In this document: positions 53,411 to 64,000 of the stretch, one piece after another
Layout of the letters: each line of letters opens with the position of its first letter
How positions within the stretch are numbered: position 1 is the stretch's first letter
NCBI GenBank assembly: GCA_963765135.1
Contig: CAVXUX010000001.1
Location: 401,292 to 465,291 of the forward strand
Direction of reading: 5' to 3'
Length of the DNA: 64,000 nt
Source of the DNA: JACVRW01 sp963765135
Lineage (GTDB): Bacteria; Actinomycetota; Thermoleophilia; Solirubrobacterales; Thermoleophilaceae
Notes under the pieces: model-generated
What the model saw: only the letters and a program-made list of their open reading frames with translations
What the model was told of the DNA's origin: nothing
Databases searched by the model: none
Program-made: the position numbers and the translations under genes

Positions 53411-54777
53411 TCAGCGGCTTCTCGCCGCGGCCAGGATCGCGGCGGCGCTGCGCTCCACGTCGCTGGGGCTGGTGGCCCAGTTGGAGACCGAGATGCGTAT
53501 CGCCGCGCGGCCCTGCCAGACGGTGCCTCCGACCCAGCAGGTCCCGTCCCGCTGAACCTCGGCGATTGTCGCCCGGGTCGCCTCGTCGTCGTCGGCAACC
53601 CGGATCAGGACCTGGTTGAGCACCACGTCGTTGAGCACCTCGATCGCGGGCTCGGCGCCGAGGAGCTCCGCGAAGCGACGGGCATGCGCGCAGGTGCGCT
53701 CGACGAGGTCGGCGACCCCACGGCGACCCAGCGACCGCAGCGCCGCGTAGATCGGGATCGCTCTGGCGCGGCGCGAGGACTCCGGCACGAAGTTGGAGGC
53801 GTCACGTTGCGTGCCGTCGGTTGCCAGATACGAGGCAGCCAGGCTCATCGCCCTGCCATGGGCCTCGGGATGCGCCACGATGGCCATCGCGCCGTCGTAG
53901 GGAGTGTTGAGCCACTTGTGGGCGTCGAGCGCCCACGAGTCGGCCCGCTCGGCGCCCGCGAGCAGGTGTCGCGTGGACGGCGCGGCCGCCGCCCACAACC
54001 CGAACGCTCCATCCACGTGGAGCCAGGCTCGGCCATCGCACACGTCCGCGATCTCGGCGAGTGGATCGATCGCGCCGCTGTTGACGTTCCCGGCCTGCGC
54101 GCACACGATCGCCGGGCCCGCCGCCGACGTCAGCGCCTCGCGGAGTGCGTCCGGCCGCATCCGACCCTCGCCGTCGGCATCGATCCGAACCGCGGATTCG
54201 GAGCCCAGGCCGAGCAGGCGCAGCGCGCGGAAGATCGTCGCGTGGGCATCCGCGCCGACGAAGATCGACACGGGCGGCGCGCCGATCAGCCCGTCGCGCT
54301 CGACATCCCAGCCCGCCTTCGCGAGCACGTGGTGGCGAGCCGCGGCAAGCGCCGTCGTGATCGCGCCCTGCGCGCCGGTCGTGAACCCGACGCTCGCGTC
54401 AGCCGGCAGTTCGAGCAGCTCCAAGAGCCAACGAGCGGTGACCTCTTCGATCGCCGCCGCCGCGGGTGAGAGCACGTAGAACGCCGCGTTCTGATCCCAG
54501 GCCGAGACCAGCCAATCGGCGGCGAGCGCGACCGGAAGGCTGCCCCCGACCACGAAGCCGAAGTAGCGCGGCCCAACGGTCGCCGTCAGCCCGGGATCGG
54601 CGGCCCGCACGAGCTCGTCGATCACCGCCGCGGGCGGAAGCCCCTCGTCGGCGAGCGGATGACTCAGCGCGTCATAGAGCGCCTGGGCGTCTACCGGTGT
54701 GGCGACCGGCCGCCGATCGACATCGGCCAAGAACGAGCGCGCGTGGTCGCGCGCAAGGTCGAGTGGATCGGGGTCTG

Positions 54778-54781
<4 letters not shown>
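53411..54781 (-). CDS. PLP-dependent amino acid decarboxylase-like protein
   Basis: A 456-residue fold-type I PLP enzyme of the aromatic-L-amino-acid/glutamate decarboxylase group (group II). The PLP Lys is in DAHKWLNTPYDG; HVDGAFGLWAAA carries the Asp that binds the pyridine nitrogen; FTTGAQGAITTALAAAR forms the phosphate loop. The C-terminus ends with AAIRISVSNWATSPSDVER. It could be an amine-forming decarboxylase or an aldehyde synthase; the substrate is unclear. GTG 54781 overlaps the UvrA-like stop, making it the last gene of that operon. Confidence 0.85.
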
Positions 54782-57162
<2,381 letters not shown>

Positions 57163-57164
57163 GC

Positions 57165-57575
57165 TCAGCTGAGCTCTTGGATGCGGACCAGGTTGCCCGC
57201 GGGATCGCGGACGGCCGAGTCGCGAATGCCGTACGGCTGCTCGGTCGGCTCCTGGACGATCTCGGCTCCGCTGGCCTCCAGCTGCTCGAAGGTGCCGTCG
57301 AGGTCGGGGGTGGCGAGCAGGATCCAGCCGTAGGTGCCCTTGGCCATCATCTCGGCGATGGTGCGGCGCTCGTCGTCGGTGATGCCGGGGTCGGTGGCCG
57401 GCGGCGCCAGGAGGATGGAGGTGCTGGGCTGGTCGGCAGGGCCGACGGTGATCCAGCGCATCTTGCCGTTGCCGACGTCGGCGCGGACCTCGAAGCCGAG
57501 GATGTCGCGGTAGAAGGCCAGGGATTCTTCGGGGTCGTCGTGCGGGAGGAAGCTCGTGTGAATCGTGATGTCCAT
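57165..57575 (-). CDS. VOC family protein
   Basis: A 136-residue glyoxalase-like protein: ITIHTSFLPHDDPEESLAFY at the start, RADVGNGKMRWITVGP, and QPYGIRDSAVRDPAGNLVRI at the end, with a terminal Glu that would bind metal. Encoded between an AraC-type regulator (10 bp upstream) and the UvrA-like gene (2 bp downstream). This trio recurs in actinobacteria from memory. Function unknown; drug binding or detoxification is plausible. Confidence 0.85.
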   Translation of the reverse strand: MDITIHTSFLPHDDPEESLAFYRDILGFEVRADVGNGKMRWITVGPADQPSTSILLAPPATDPGITDDERRTIAEMMAKGTYGWILLATPDLDGTFEQLEASGAEIVQEPTEQPYGIRDSAVRDPAGNLVRIQELS

Positions 57576-57585
57576 GGCGGTGATG

Positions 57586-58029
57586 CTAGGTGCGGCTCGT
57601 GACTCGCGCTTCTCGATTCCTGATCGGTCTCGTCACCTGCTTTGCCACGCACGGCGGCATCCCCGCCGTCGCGCGCGCAGCCTCACGCCGGTAGGTGCTG
57701 GGCGGCATGCCGACCAGCTCTGTGAAGCGAGTGCTGAACGTGCCTAGCGACGAGCAGCCGACCTCGAAGCAGACCTCCGTGACGCTGAGATCGCCACGAC
57801 GCAGCAGCGCCATCGCGCGCTCGACGCGCCGCGTCATCAGGTAGCTGTACGGCGACTCGCCGTAGGCGCGCCGAAACTCGCGGCTGAGGTGCCCGGCCGA
57901 CATGTACGCGCCCCGGGCGAGCGCCTCGACGTCCAGCGGCTGCGCGTGCTCCCGGTCGATCCGGTCGCGGACGCGGCGCAGCCGCGCCAGGTCGCTCAGG
58001 TGCTGCTCCGCGGCGGGTCTGCCGGTCAC
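57586..58029 (-). CDS. AraC family HTH regulator
   Basis: A 147-residue protein made almost only of the AraC DNA-binding domain: first HTH in VEALARGAYMSAGHLSREF, second in VTEVCFEVGCSSLGTFSTRF. No ligand domain is attached, as in MarA/SoxS-type activators. The start GTG at 58029 fits the family N-terminus. First gene of the operon with VOC, UvrA-like and PLP decarboxylase genes, which it presumably controls. The RibD-C gene ends 35 bp upstream on the same strand. Confidence 0.87.
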   Translation of the reverse strand: MTGRPAAEQHLSDLARLRRVRDRIDREHAQPLDVEALARGAYMSAGHLSREFRRAYGESPYSYLMTRRVERAMALLRRGDLSVTEVCFEVGCSSLGTFSTRFTELVGMPPSTYRREAARATAGMPPCVAKQVTRPIRNREARVTSRT

Positions 58030-58064
58030 CTTCGAGATCGTGGCACACGGCGGCCCAGCCGCGG

Positions 58065-58598
58065 TCAGGACGCCGGGAGGTAGGTGAGCAGGACCACTCC
58101 GGAGTCGAAGCGCTTCACGTCGTCGAGCTCCATCCGGACCGTTCCCCTGTCGCCGAGCACGTGGACGTTTCCCCCGCCCCAGACGATCGGGTTCAGGTAG
58201 ACCTCGTACTCGTCGATCAGGCCCTTCTCGGCCAGGGCGTACGCGAACTCGCCGCTCCCGTGCATGAACAGGTCACCGTCGACCTCGTCCTTCAGCTTCG
58301 GGATCGCGTCCTCGAGGTCCCCCTCGAGCAGGGTCGCGTTCCACTCGAGATCTCCGGACAGGGTGTTGGACCCGACGTACTTCGGCATCGGGTTGACCAT
58401 GTCCGCCCACTTGCCCGACTGGCTCGGCCAATATCCCGCCAGCCCCTCGTAGGTCTTGCGGCCCAGCACCAGCCCGCTGGATCTCGCCTGACGCTCGAGC
58501 GAGTAGTCGCCGTGGTCTCCGTCCGCCTGCACCCACTCGCCGACCGGGTCTATGACGCCGTCGAGGGTGGCCTGGGTGGTCGCGATCAGCTTGCCCAT
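58065..58598 (-). CDS. dihydrofolate reductase family protein (RibD-C)
   Basis: A 177-residue RibD C-terminal/DHFR-fold reductase: MGKLIATTQATLDGVIDPVG, SSGLVLGRKTYEGLAGYWP and DLFMHGSGEFAYALAEKGLI. ATG 58598 is set by TAAGGAG seven bases upstream; a longer frame exists but overlaps the divergent FolE gene. Probably an NADPH-dependent reductase of unknown substrate. It may be co-transcribed with the AraC operon 35 bp downstream, or act with FolE across the divergent promoter. Confidence 0.87.
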   Translation of the reverse strand: MGKLIATTQATLDGVIDPVGEWVQADGDHGDYSLERQARSSGLVLGRKTYEGLAGYWPSQSGKWADMVNPMPKYVGSNTLSGDLEWNATLLEGDLEDAIPKLKDEVDGDLFMHGSGEFAYALAEKGLIDEYEVYLNPIVWGGGNVHVLGDRGTVRMELDDVKRFDSGVVLLTYLPAS

Positions 58599-58691
58599 CT
58601 CGATTCTCCTTAGGTCTCTTCTGAGTCCCTGTACCCAATGGCCGGCGCATCCCGGCCGTAAGAAGTTGCTGGGTGCTGACGCAAACCTCGC
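58599..58691. promoter_or_regulatory. divergent promoter region of RibD-C and folE genes
   Basis: A 93-bp gap. A 6-bp stem GGCCGG/CCGGCC (58640-58657) lies 34 bp before the folE ATG. No clear -10 box was found for folE and no tetrahydrofolate riboswitch was recognised. Confidence 0.3.
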
Positions 58692-59327
58692 ATGACCGTG
58701 AACGATCGCCGCCTCGACGAGCTGACGCTCGTCGAGAACGGGCGTATCAACGGAAACCACCGTCGCATCGACCACGGCGCGGTAGAGCGCGCGGCGGCGG
58801 ACCTGCTCCGCGCGCTCGGCGCGGACGTCGACGCCGAGGCGCTCGAGGAAACGCCCCGTCGGGTCGCCGACGCCTACGCCGAGCTGCTCACGCCGCAACC
58901 GTTTCGCGCAACCACATTCCCCAACGACGACGGCTACGACGAGCTGATCGTCGCGCGGTCAATTCCGTTCCACTCGCTCTGCATGCACCACCTCCTCCCG
59001 TTTCACGGCGTCGCGCACATCGGCTATCTCCCCGGCGAGCGGATCATCGGCCTGAGCAAGCTCGGCCGCGTCGTCGAGTACTTCAGCCGCGACCTCCAGA
59101 TCCAGGAGCGCCTGACGACTCAAATCGCCGGCTGGCTTCAGTGCGAGCTCGATCCCAAGGGCGTAGGGGTTGTCCTCGAGGCGGAGCATCTGTGCATGTC
59201 GCTGCGCGGCGTGCAGAAGCTCGGCGCCAAGACCGTCACCTCGGCGCTGCGCGGCCTCATCCGCGACGACGCCCGCACCCGCCAGGAGTTCCTGGCCCTA
59301 ACCGCGAGGACAAGCCATGACCAATGA
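58692..59327 (+). CDS. folE: GTP cyclohydrolase I
   Basis: A 211-residue FolE, converting GTP to 7,8-dihydroneopterin triphosphate for folate or other pterins. Zinc and active-site residues are in FHSLCMHHLLPFHGVAHIGY (Cys and His) and EAEHLCMSLRGVQK (second Cys); IIGLSKLGRVVEYFSRDLQI is the conserved core. It is not next to folB, folK or folP. Instead the FAD reductase gene overlaps its 3' end by 11 bp and a RibD-C reductase is divergent, which suggests a special pterin role or a second copy. Confidence 0.92.
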   Translation: MTVNDRRLDELTLVENGRINGNHRRIDHGAVERAAADLLRALGADVDAEALEETPRRVADAYAELLTPQPFRATTFPNDDGYDELIVARSIPFHSLCMHHLLPFHGVAHIGYLPGERIIGLSKLGRVVEYFSRDLQIQERLTTQIAGWLQCELDPKGVGVVLEAEHLCMSLRGVQKLGAKTVTSALRGLIRDDARTRQEFLALTARTSHDQ

Positions 59328-60559
59328 CCAGACCCACATCATCGTGGGCGCCAGCCTCGCCGGAGCAAAGGCCGCGGAGACGCTCCGCCAAGAAGGCTTC
59401 GACGGGCACGTCGTGCTCGTCGGCACCGAGGAGATACGCCCCTACGAGCGCCCACCGCTGTCCAAGGACTACCTGCGCGGCGAGGTCGGTCGCGAGAAGG
59501 TCTACGTCCACGACGAGAGCTTCTACTCCGAGCACGACATCGAGCTGCGGCTCGGGACCACGGCGGTTGACGTGAACACGTCAAGCAGCGAGGTGACGCT
59601 CGACTACGGCGAGCGGTTGCGCTACGACCGACTGCTCCTCGCCACGGGCTCCGAGCCGCGCCGGCTGGCGATTCCGGGCGGCGAGCTCGACGGCGTCCTC
59701 TACCTGCGCAGCCTGGATGACTCCGACGCCCTCCGCGAACGGCTCGACCGCGGAGGCGCGGTGGTCGTCATCGGAGCCGGCTGGATCGGCGCCGAGGTCG
59801 CGGCATCCGCCCGCCAGCGCGGTCTCGAGGTCACAGTCGTCGAACCGGCCTCGGTCCCTCTCGAGCGTGTGCTGGGCGCCGAGGTCGGCGCGATATACCG
59901 CGACATCCACACCGACAACGGGGTGCGGATGCTGATGGGAACCGGGGTCGACGCGTTCGAAGGCGACAAGGCCGTTCGGCGAGTCCGCGCGAGCGACGGC
60001 AGCCTGCTCGAGTGCGACTTCGTAGTCGTGGGTGTCGGTGTGCAGCCGCGTGTTCAGCTCGCGGCGCAAGCCGGCATCGACGTGGACAACGGCATCCTCG
60101 TGGACGAGCACCTCCAGACGAGCGCGCCGGGTGTGTTCGCCGCCGGCGACGTGGCCAACGCCCGCCACCCCTTCTATGACGAGCGTATTCGCGTCGAGCA
60201 CTGGGCCAACGCTCTCCACCAGGGACCGGCCGCCGCGCGGAGCATGCTCGGCCACGCCGTCCCCTACGACCGCCTGCCCTACTTCTTCTCGGACCAGTAC
60301 GACGTTGGCATGGAGTACTCGGGCTTCGCTCGGGAATGGGATCGCGTTGTCTTTCGCGGCGACCCCGCGACCCGCGGAGTTCATCGCCTTTTGGCTCAGC
60401 GACGATCGGGTCGTGGCAGGCATGAACGTCAACGTGTGGGACGTCAACGAGCCGATCCGGCGCCTCATAAGCGAGCGCGTCAAGGTTGACGACCGGCGCC
60501 TTGCCGACCCCGACGTCCCGATCGACCAACTTGTGGCAGCGCCGCAAGCCCGGCCTTAG
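59317..60559 (+). pseudogene. FAD-dependent ferredoxin-type reductase, one frameshift
   Basis: A pyridine nucleotide-disulfide-fold oxidoreductase of about 413 residues, like the ferredoxin reductases of dioxygenase and P450 systems. FAD site IVGASLAGAKAAETL, NAD site VVIGAGWIGAEVAAS, second FAD motif APGVFAAGDVAN. One extra base near 60378 breaks the frame; the C-terminal domain then continues as EFIAFWLSDDRVVAGMNVNV and NEPIRRLISERVKVDD to the TAG at 60557. The stop overlaps that of the convergent NTF2 gene (TTAG). It overlaps folE, so both are one transcript. Confidence 0.83.
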
Positions 60560-60975
60560 CGCGGATCGATGCGTCGGTCCTGTTCGTCGATGCGGTAGTC
60601 GTTGATGCTGGCGTCCCGGCGGCGCATCAGGCCGTGCTCGTCGAACTCCCAGTGTTCGTTGCCGTGGCTCCGCCACCACTGCCCTTCGGTGTCGCGAGAC
60701 TCGTACTCGAAGCGCACCGATATGCGGTTGTCGGTGAAGCACCACAGCTCCTTGCGCAGGCGGTAGTCGAGCTCTCGCGCCCACTTGCGCCGCAGGAACG
60801 CGATGATCGCTTCGCGGCCTCGGAAGAACTCGTCGCGGTTGCGCCACTCGGAGTCGTCCGTATAGGCGGCCGCGACACGTTCGGGGTCGCGGGTATTCCA
60901 GCCGTCTTCGGCCGCCTGCACCTTCTGCCGTGCGCTCTCGGCGGTAAACGGTGGCACCGGCGGTCTGTCTGCCAT
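60556..60975 (-). CDS. DUF1348/NTF2-like protein
   Basis: A 139-residue NTF2-fold protein of the DUF1348 type: FTAESARQKVQAAEDGWNTR, DSEWRNRDEFFRGREAIIAF, LRKELWCFTDNRISVRFEYE and WRSHGNEHWEFDEHGLM. Function unknown. It is the third gene of the nitric-oxide reductase transcript, 12 bp after the membrane protein gene. Confidence 0.85.
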   Translation of the reverse strand: MADRPPVPPFTAESARQKVQAAEDGWNTRDPERVAAAYTDDSEWRNRDEFFRGREAIIAFLRRKWARELDYRLRKELWCFTDNRISVRFEYESRDTEGQWWRSHGNEHWEFDEHGLMRRRDASINDYRIDEQDRRIDPR

Positions 60976-60987
60976 TGACTGTCCTCC

Positions 60988-61551
60988 TTACCGTCTTGCG
61001 AGCCGCGTCCGCGTCTCAAGGCCGTGCGCGGCTGTGCCTTCCGGGAAGCCTGCCGGGTGCGAGCGGAAGTCGTGCAGCAGCCAGCGTCCAGCGACAACCG
61101 TCGAGGCCAGTAGCGCCAGTAGCAGCGCCGCCTCCTCTGGCCGGTGATGGCGCACGCACTCGACGGCCAGAATCAGCACGCTCAAGACGATCATCATCAG
61201 GGAGATTCCCCGGTGGAAGCGGCCGGCCTCCGAGTGGGGCCAGGGGTCGAGTGGCCGGACGATCTCGCGGCCACCGTCGGAGTCCGTGCACGCCTCCTTG
61301 CGCGGACAGCCGTTACAGACATGGGCCCTCGCGCGGTAGCGCACGAGCCGGCGCTCGTGGTCGAACTCGTGAGGCCACAGGTGTTCGCCCTCAGGGCACT
61401 CCCAATGATCAAGCGTGTCGTGGTAGGTGAAGCCCGCTGTGCGGAAGCGCAGAGAGCGCCGATGCGTGTGGGCCGAAAGCCACTCGAGAACGAACGCGCC
61501 GAGCGTGAGCAGGGCCGCGTATCCGGCTGCCAGCAGGACCTCCCGGTTCAC
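60988..61551 (-). CDS. membrane protein with transposase-like Cys motif
   Basis: A 187-residue protein with one N-terminal helix (LLAAGYAALLTLGAFVLEWL) and two near the C-terminus (GISLMMIVLSVLILAVE; AALLLALLASTVVAGRWLL). Between them lies a soluble stretch with WECPEGEHLWPHEF and VCNGCPRKEACTDSDGGREI. The spacing Cys-Pro-x-Gly, then C-x-x-C-P-x-x-x-x-C-T and GREI, resembles the C-terminal metal-binding segment of IS1182-type (DDE_Tnp_1_6) transposases, here without catalytic residues. Its start overlaps the qNOR stop (GTGA). A metal or redox role in NO reduction or sensing is inferred only from position. Confidence 0.75.
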   Translation of the reverse strand: MNREVLLAAGYAALLTLGAFVLEWLSAHTHRRSLRFRTAGFTYHDTLDHWECPEGEHLWPHEFDHERRLVRYRARAHVCNGCPRKEACTDSDGGREIVRPLDPWPHSEAGRFHRGISLMMIVLSVLILAVECVRHHRPEEAALLLALLASTVVAGRWLLHDFRSHPAGFPEGTAAHGLETRTRLARR

Positions 61552-63884
61552 CTGAGCCTCGCCGCCGCGGCTTCGGCCCCGCCGACCGCCTCCACGCCCT
61601 CAGGCTGCTCCACGACGGTGAAAAGGATGTCGTCCGGCTCGTCGAGGGTCATGCGCTTGACGGTGTGGCGGACTCCGAGGTAGGCGATATAGAGGGCGGG
61701 CACGGCCCCACCCACGATGAACACGAGATCACCCGGCAAGCGCAGCCACTCGAGCAACGCGTTGGTGTCGTTGGTCAAGAACTCCAGCTCGCGCGCCTCG
61801 AAATAGCCGTGATTGACGGACTCGTACAGCTGCAGGATGCCGAGCGGCAGCAGCGTCGCAAAGCACATCCAAGCGAGCCCGATGTTGGCCGACCAGAACG
61901 AGATCTTCGCCCACTTCTCGGGCCACCTCTCCGCCGGGATGAGGTAGCGGAGGCTGAACAGCGCCAAGCCGAGCGCGAGCATTCCGTACACACCCATCAT
62001 TGCGGCGTGGCCGTGATTGGCGGTGAGCGCGGTGCCGATCTCGTAGTAGGAGACGATCGGCAGATTGATGAGGAAGCCGAAGATGCCCGCCCCGACGAAG
62101 TTCCAGAAGCCGACAGCCACGAGGAACATCACCGCCCAACGGTGCGGGAACGGCGTTGTCGATCTCGACTCCTGCGCGGAGCCGAGCTGCAGGAACGACC
62201 ACGCCTCGACGGTCAGGAAGGTGAGCGGAATCACTTCGGCCGCTGAGAAGAACGCGCCGAGCGCCATGTGCTCGGCCGGCTCGCCGGAGAAGTACAGGTG
62301 GTGCATCGTGCCGACCACGCCGCCGACCGAGTAGAGGATGATGTCGAGGAAGACGACTGTGAGCGCAACTCTCTCGCGCACCACCCCGAGCAGCACGAAC
62401 ATGTAGGCCACCATCACCGTCGTGAACAGCTCGAGGAAGTCCTCGACCCAGAGGTGCACCACCCAGAAGCGCCAAAACTCGGTGGTGGTGAAATTGTCAC
62501 CGGTGCGCGCGAGAAGGCCGACCGCGTAGAAGGCCGGGATCGCGCAGGCTGCGAGGAAGAACAGCCACGGCATGTTGCCCCTGTGCTCGCCCCTCAGCCG
62601 CACTCGCAGGACGCGGTAGAGCATGAACACCCAGACGAACAAGCCGATCGAGAGCAAGACTTGCCAGAGCCGGGCCAGGTCCAGGTACTCGAAGCCCTGC
62701 AGCCCGAACCAGTTGGAAGCAGCGTCCTCCAAGACGCCATGCACGCCCAGGAAGGACCCGACCAGGGTGCCGACCACCACCACGGTCAGCGCCGCCAGCA
62801 GCGCGAAGGCGAGTTTGCCCTGATGTCGTGGCTCGCGCCTGGCGATCATCGGGGCCAAGAAAATGCCCGCGGCCACGAACGAGGTGGAGACCCAGAGGAG
62901 CGCGAGCTGTACGTGCCAGGTGCGCATCAGGTTGTAGGGGAAGACCTGCGCCAGGTCGAGGCCGAAGAAGTTGTCTATCTCCGTCCGATAGTGCTGCGAG
63001 GCCGCCCCCACGAAGGTCTGAATCAGGAACAGGGCGGCCATTACGAAGAAGAACCAGGCCGTCGCCCGCTGCGCCGGCGTCAGTGCCACCTCGCCCGGCG
63101 GGCGGAACGACAGCTTGGCCTGCTCGCGGCCCTGCCAGCCGAGCCTTCCCCCCCAGCGCCCGAACGCCGCGAACAGAAGGCCGATGCCGCCGAGCAGCGC
63201 GACCAGTGACAGCACCGACCAGACGATCACGTTCGCGGTCGGCTTGTTGTCCACTCGCGTCTCTGGCGGCCAGTTATTCGTGTACGAGTAGTTGTGTCCC
63301 GGGCGGTTAGTCGCGCCCGCCCACGCGGTCCAGGCGAAGAAGGACGTGAGCTGCTTGAGATCGGTGCGGTCGGTGATGGCATCGGGACGCAGGCCGTGCC
63401 TGGTGTCGGGGGTGGAGAAGAACCGGCTGTAGTGGCCGACTAGCGTCCGGAACGCGCTCGCCTGCGGCGCGGTCAGCGTGAGCGTGCCCGTGTCCTCGTC
63501 GTAGCGGTTCGTCCGGAAGTCCTCGATCGTCCGGCGTCCGGCCGAGTCCGACTTCGGTCCACCGTAGGACTGCTTGACCAGATTCGAGGCCCTGCGTAGG
63601 TAGTCGGCGGTGAAGTCGGGACCGAGGTAGGCACCGTGGCCGAACGCCGACCCGTACTCCATCAGCCCGTTGTGCAGGAACACCTGTTGACCCTTGGAGA
63701 CGTCGTTGCCGGTGTAGAGAACTCGTCCCTGCCGGTCCACGACGCGCTCGGGCACCGGAGGCTGCTCCGTATAGGTCCGGTAGGCGAGCAGCCCGAGAAT
63801 GAAGAAGCCGACCAGAGTGACCAGGATGGCGCCCTGGACCCAGCCCTTCGAGATCAGCAGCTCTCGCCGCTGCCGCTTCTCCAA
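61548..63884 (-). CDS. norB: quinol-dependent nitric-oxide reductase
   Basis: Single-subunit qNOR (NorZ type), reducing NO to N2O with quinol; about 778 residues and 14 helices. The N-terminal extension that replaces NorC is present (HNGLMEYGSAFGHGAYLGPD). Heme and FeB ligands are visible: His in NLMRTWHVQLALLWV, His in WRFWVVHLWVEDFLELFTT with the nearby Glu, the pair in VGTMHHLYFSGEP, and NHGHAAMMGVYG. The TTG at 63884 is preferred because GGAGG lies 6 nt upstream; GTG at 63890 or 63929 would add 2 or 15 residues. Probably used for NO detoxification, since no other denitrification genes are seen. Confidence 0.9.
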   Translation of the reverse strand: MEKRQRRELLISKGWVQGAILVTLVGFFILGLLAYRTYTEQPPVPERVVDRQGRVLYTGNDVSKGQQVFLHNGLMEYGSAFGHGAYLGPDFTADYLRRASNLVKQSYGGPKSDSAGRRTIEDFRTNRYDEDTGTLTLTAPQASAFRTLVGHYSRFFSTPDTRHGLRPDAITDRTDLKQLTSFFAWTAWAGATNRPGHNYSYTNNWPPETRVDNKPTANVIVWSVLSLVALLGGIGLLFAAFGRWGGRLGWQGREQAKLSFRPPGEVALTPAQRATAWFFFVMAALFLIQTFVGAASQHYRTEIDNFFGLDLAQVFPYNLMRTWHVQLALLWVSTSFVAAGIFLAPMIARREPRHQGKLAFALLAALTVVVVGTLVGSFLGVHGVLEDAASNWFGLQGFEYLDLARLWQVLLSIGLFVWVFMLYRVLRVRLRGEHRGNMPWLFFLAACAIPAFYAVGLLARTGDNFTTTEFWRFWVVHLWVEDFLELFTTVMVAYMFVLLGVVRERVALTVVFLDIILYSVGGVVGTMHHLYFSGEPAEHMALGAFFSAAEVIPLTFLTVEAWSFLQLGSAQESRSTTPFPHRWAVMFLVAVGFWNFVGAGIFGFLINLPIVSYYEIGTALTANHGHAAMMGVYGMLALGLALFSLRYLIPAERWPEKWAKISFWSANIGLAWMCFATLLPLGILQLYESVNHGYFEARELEFLTNDTNALLEWLRLPGDLVFIVGGAVPALYIAYLGVRHTVKRMTLDEPDDILFTVVEQPEGVEAVGGAEAAAARLR

Positions 63885-64000
63885 TGCCACCCTCCGTCCG
63901 GAACGTTGGACACCGCGAAGGCGCGGCACATCGCTTCGTCAAGCTATCCGAACGTGGGCATCAGGTCCAGACGACGCTCCCTCGGCCGCCCGGCACGCAG
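63885..64000. promoter_or_regulatory. upstream region of the qNOR operon
   Basis: No further gene start was seen up to the window edge. On the minus strand TAGCTT at 63941-63946 is a possible -10 box about 11 nt before the GTG at 63929. No NsrR- or NnrR-type palindrome was recognised. Confidence 0.3.

Noticed and set aside
60988..61551. Possible insertion sequence, because of the transposase-like Cys motif
   Set aside because: No DDE catalytic domain, terminal inverted repeats or target duplications were seen, the protein has membrane helices, and it is translationally coupled to qNOR.

Overview
The window is about 70% GC, densely coded on both strands, and reads as the chromosome of an aerobic soil actinobacterium. 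The closest fit is the Thermoleophilia/Solirubrobacterales (Conexibacter/Solirubrobacter-like). This is inferred from gene content: aerobic CO-dehydrogenase-type accessory genes, F420-type luciferase-like oxidoreductase, WS/DGAT acyltransferase, many VOC, SRPBCC and RibD-C proteins, class III cyclase/ATPase/TPR regulators, and short TANNNT -10 boxes 6-8 nt before start codons (leaderless genes). No rRNA, tRNA, CRISPR array, prophage or intact insertion sequence was seen.

Layout. 1-3.0 kb: tail of a cox (molybdenum hydroxylase) operon (VWA/CoxE-like, split XdhC, MobA-like, CoxG). 3.0-6.9 kb: esterase, MarR, and a MocR-EamA pair with a repeat operator. 6.9-10.5 kb: WS/DGAT, AlkZ-like and alpha/beta hydrolase operon. 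10.5-17.4 kb: diguanylate cyclase sensor, homocysteine methyltransferase, deoxyribosyltransferase-like protein and a cyclase/AAA/TPR regulator. 17.4-26 kb: secreted beta-helix protein with a lipoprotein, methyltransferase, ArsR-SRPBCC, LLM oxidoreductase with a lipase, TetR, GH5-like lipoprotein. 26-31.8 kb: MFS transporter and a BTAD/cyclase/AAA/TPR regulator (both frameshifted), plus a membrane protein with PDES repeats. 31.8-35.1 kb: four-gene operon of citryl-CoA lyase-like, PaaK-like ligase, VOC and GST. 35-44 kb: methyltransferase, flavin-binding protein, secreted hydrolase, SRPBCC/TetR pair with a palindromic operator, DHH-CBS pyrophosphatase, and an ECF sigma factor with its exporter. 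44-51 kb: M20 peptidase, DrrAB-like ABC exporter, VOC, YafY/WYL regulator, and a LigM-MetF O-demethylation pair. 51-58.7 kb: RibD-C and NTF2 proteins, a secreted glycosidase, and an operon of AraC, VOC, UvrA-like ATPase and PLP decarboxylase. 58.7-64 kb: FolE with an FAD reductase, and a quinol nitric-oxide reductase operon.

Two genome-wide traits stand out. Convergent genes nearly always overlap at their 3' ends, four times by sharing the palindrome CTAG as both stop codons. Single-base frameshifts are frequent, above all at 26-32, 38-39 and 44-51 kb. They break long conserved reading frames without other decay, which points to uncorrected sequencing indels more than to pseudogenes; affected genes are given their full extent and the break is noted.
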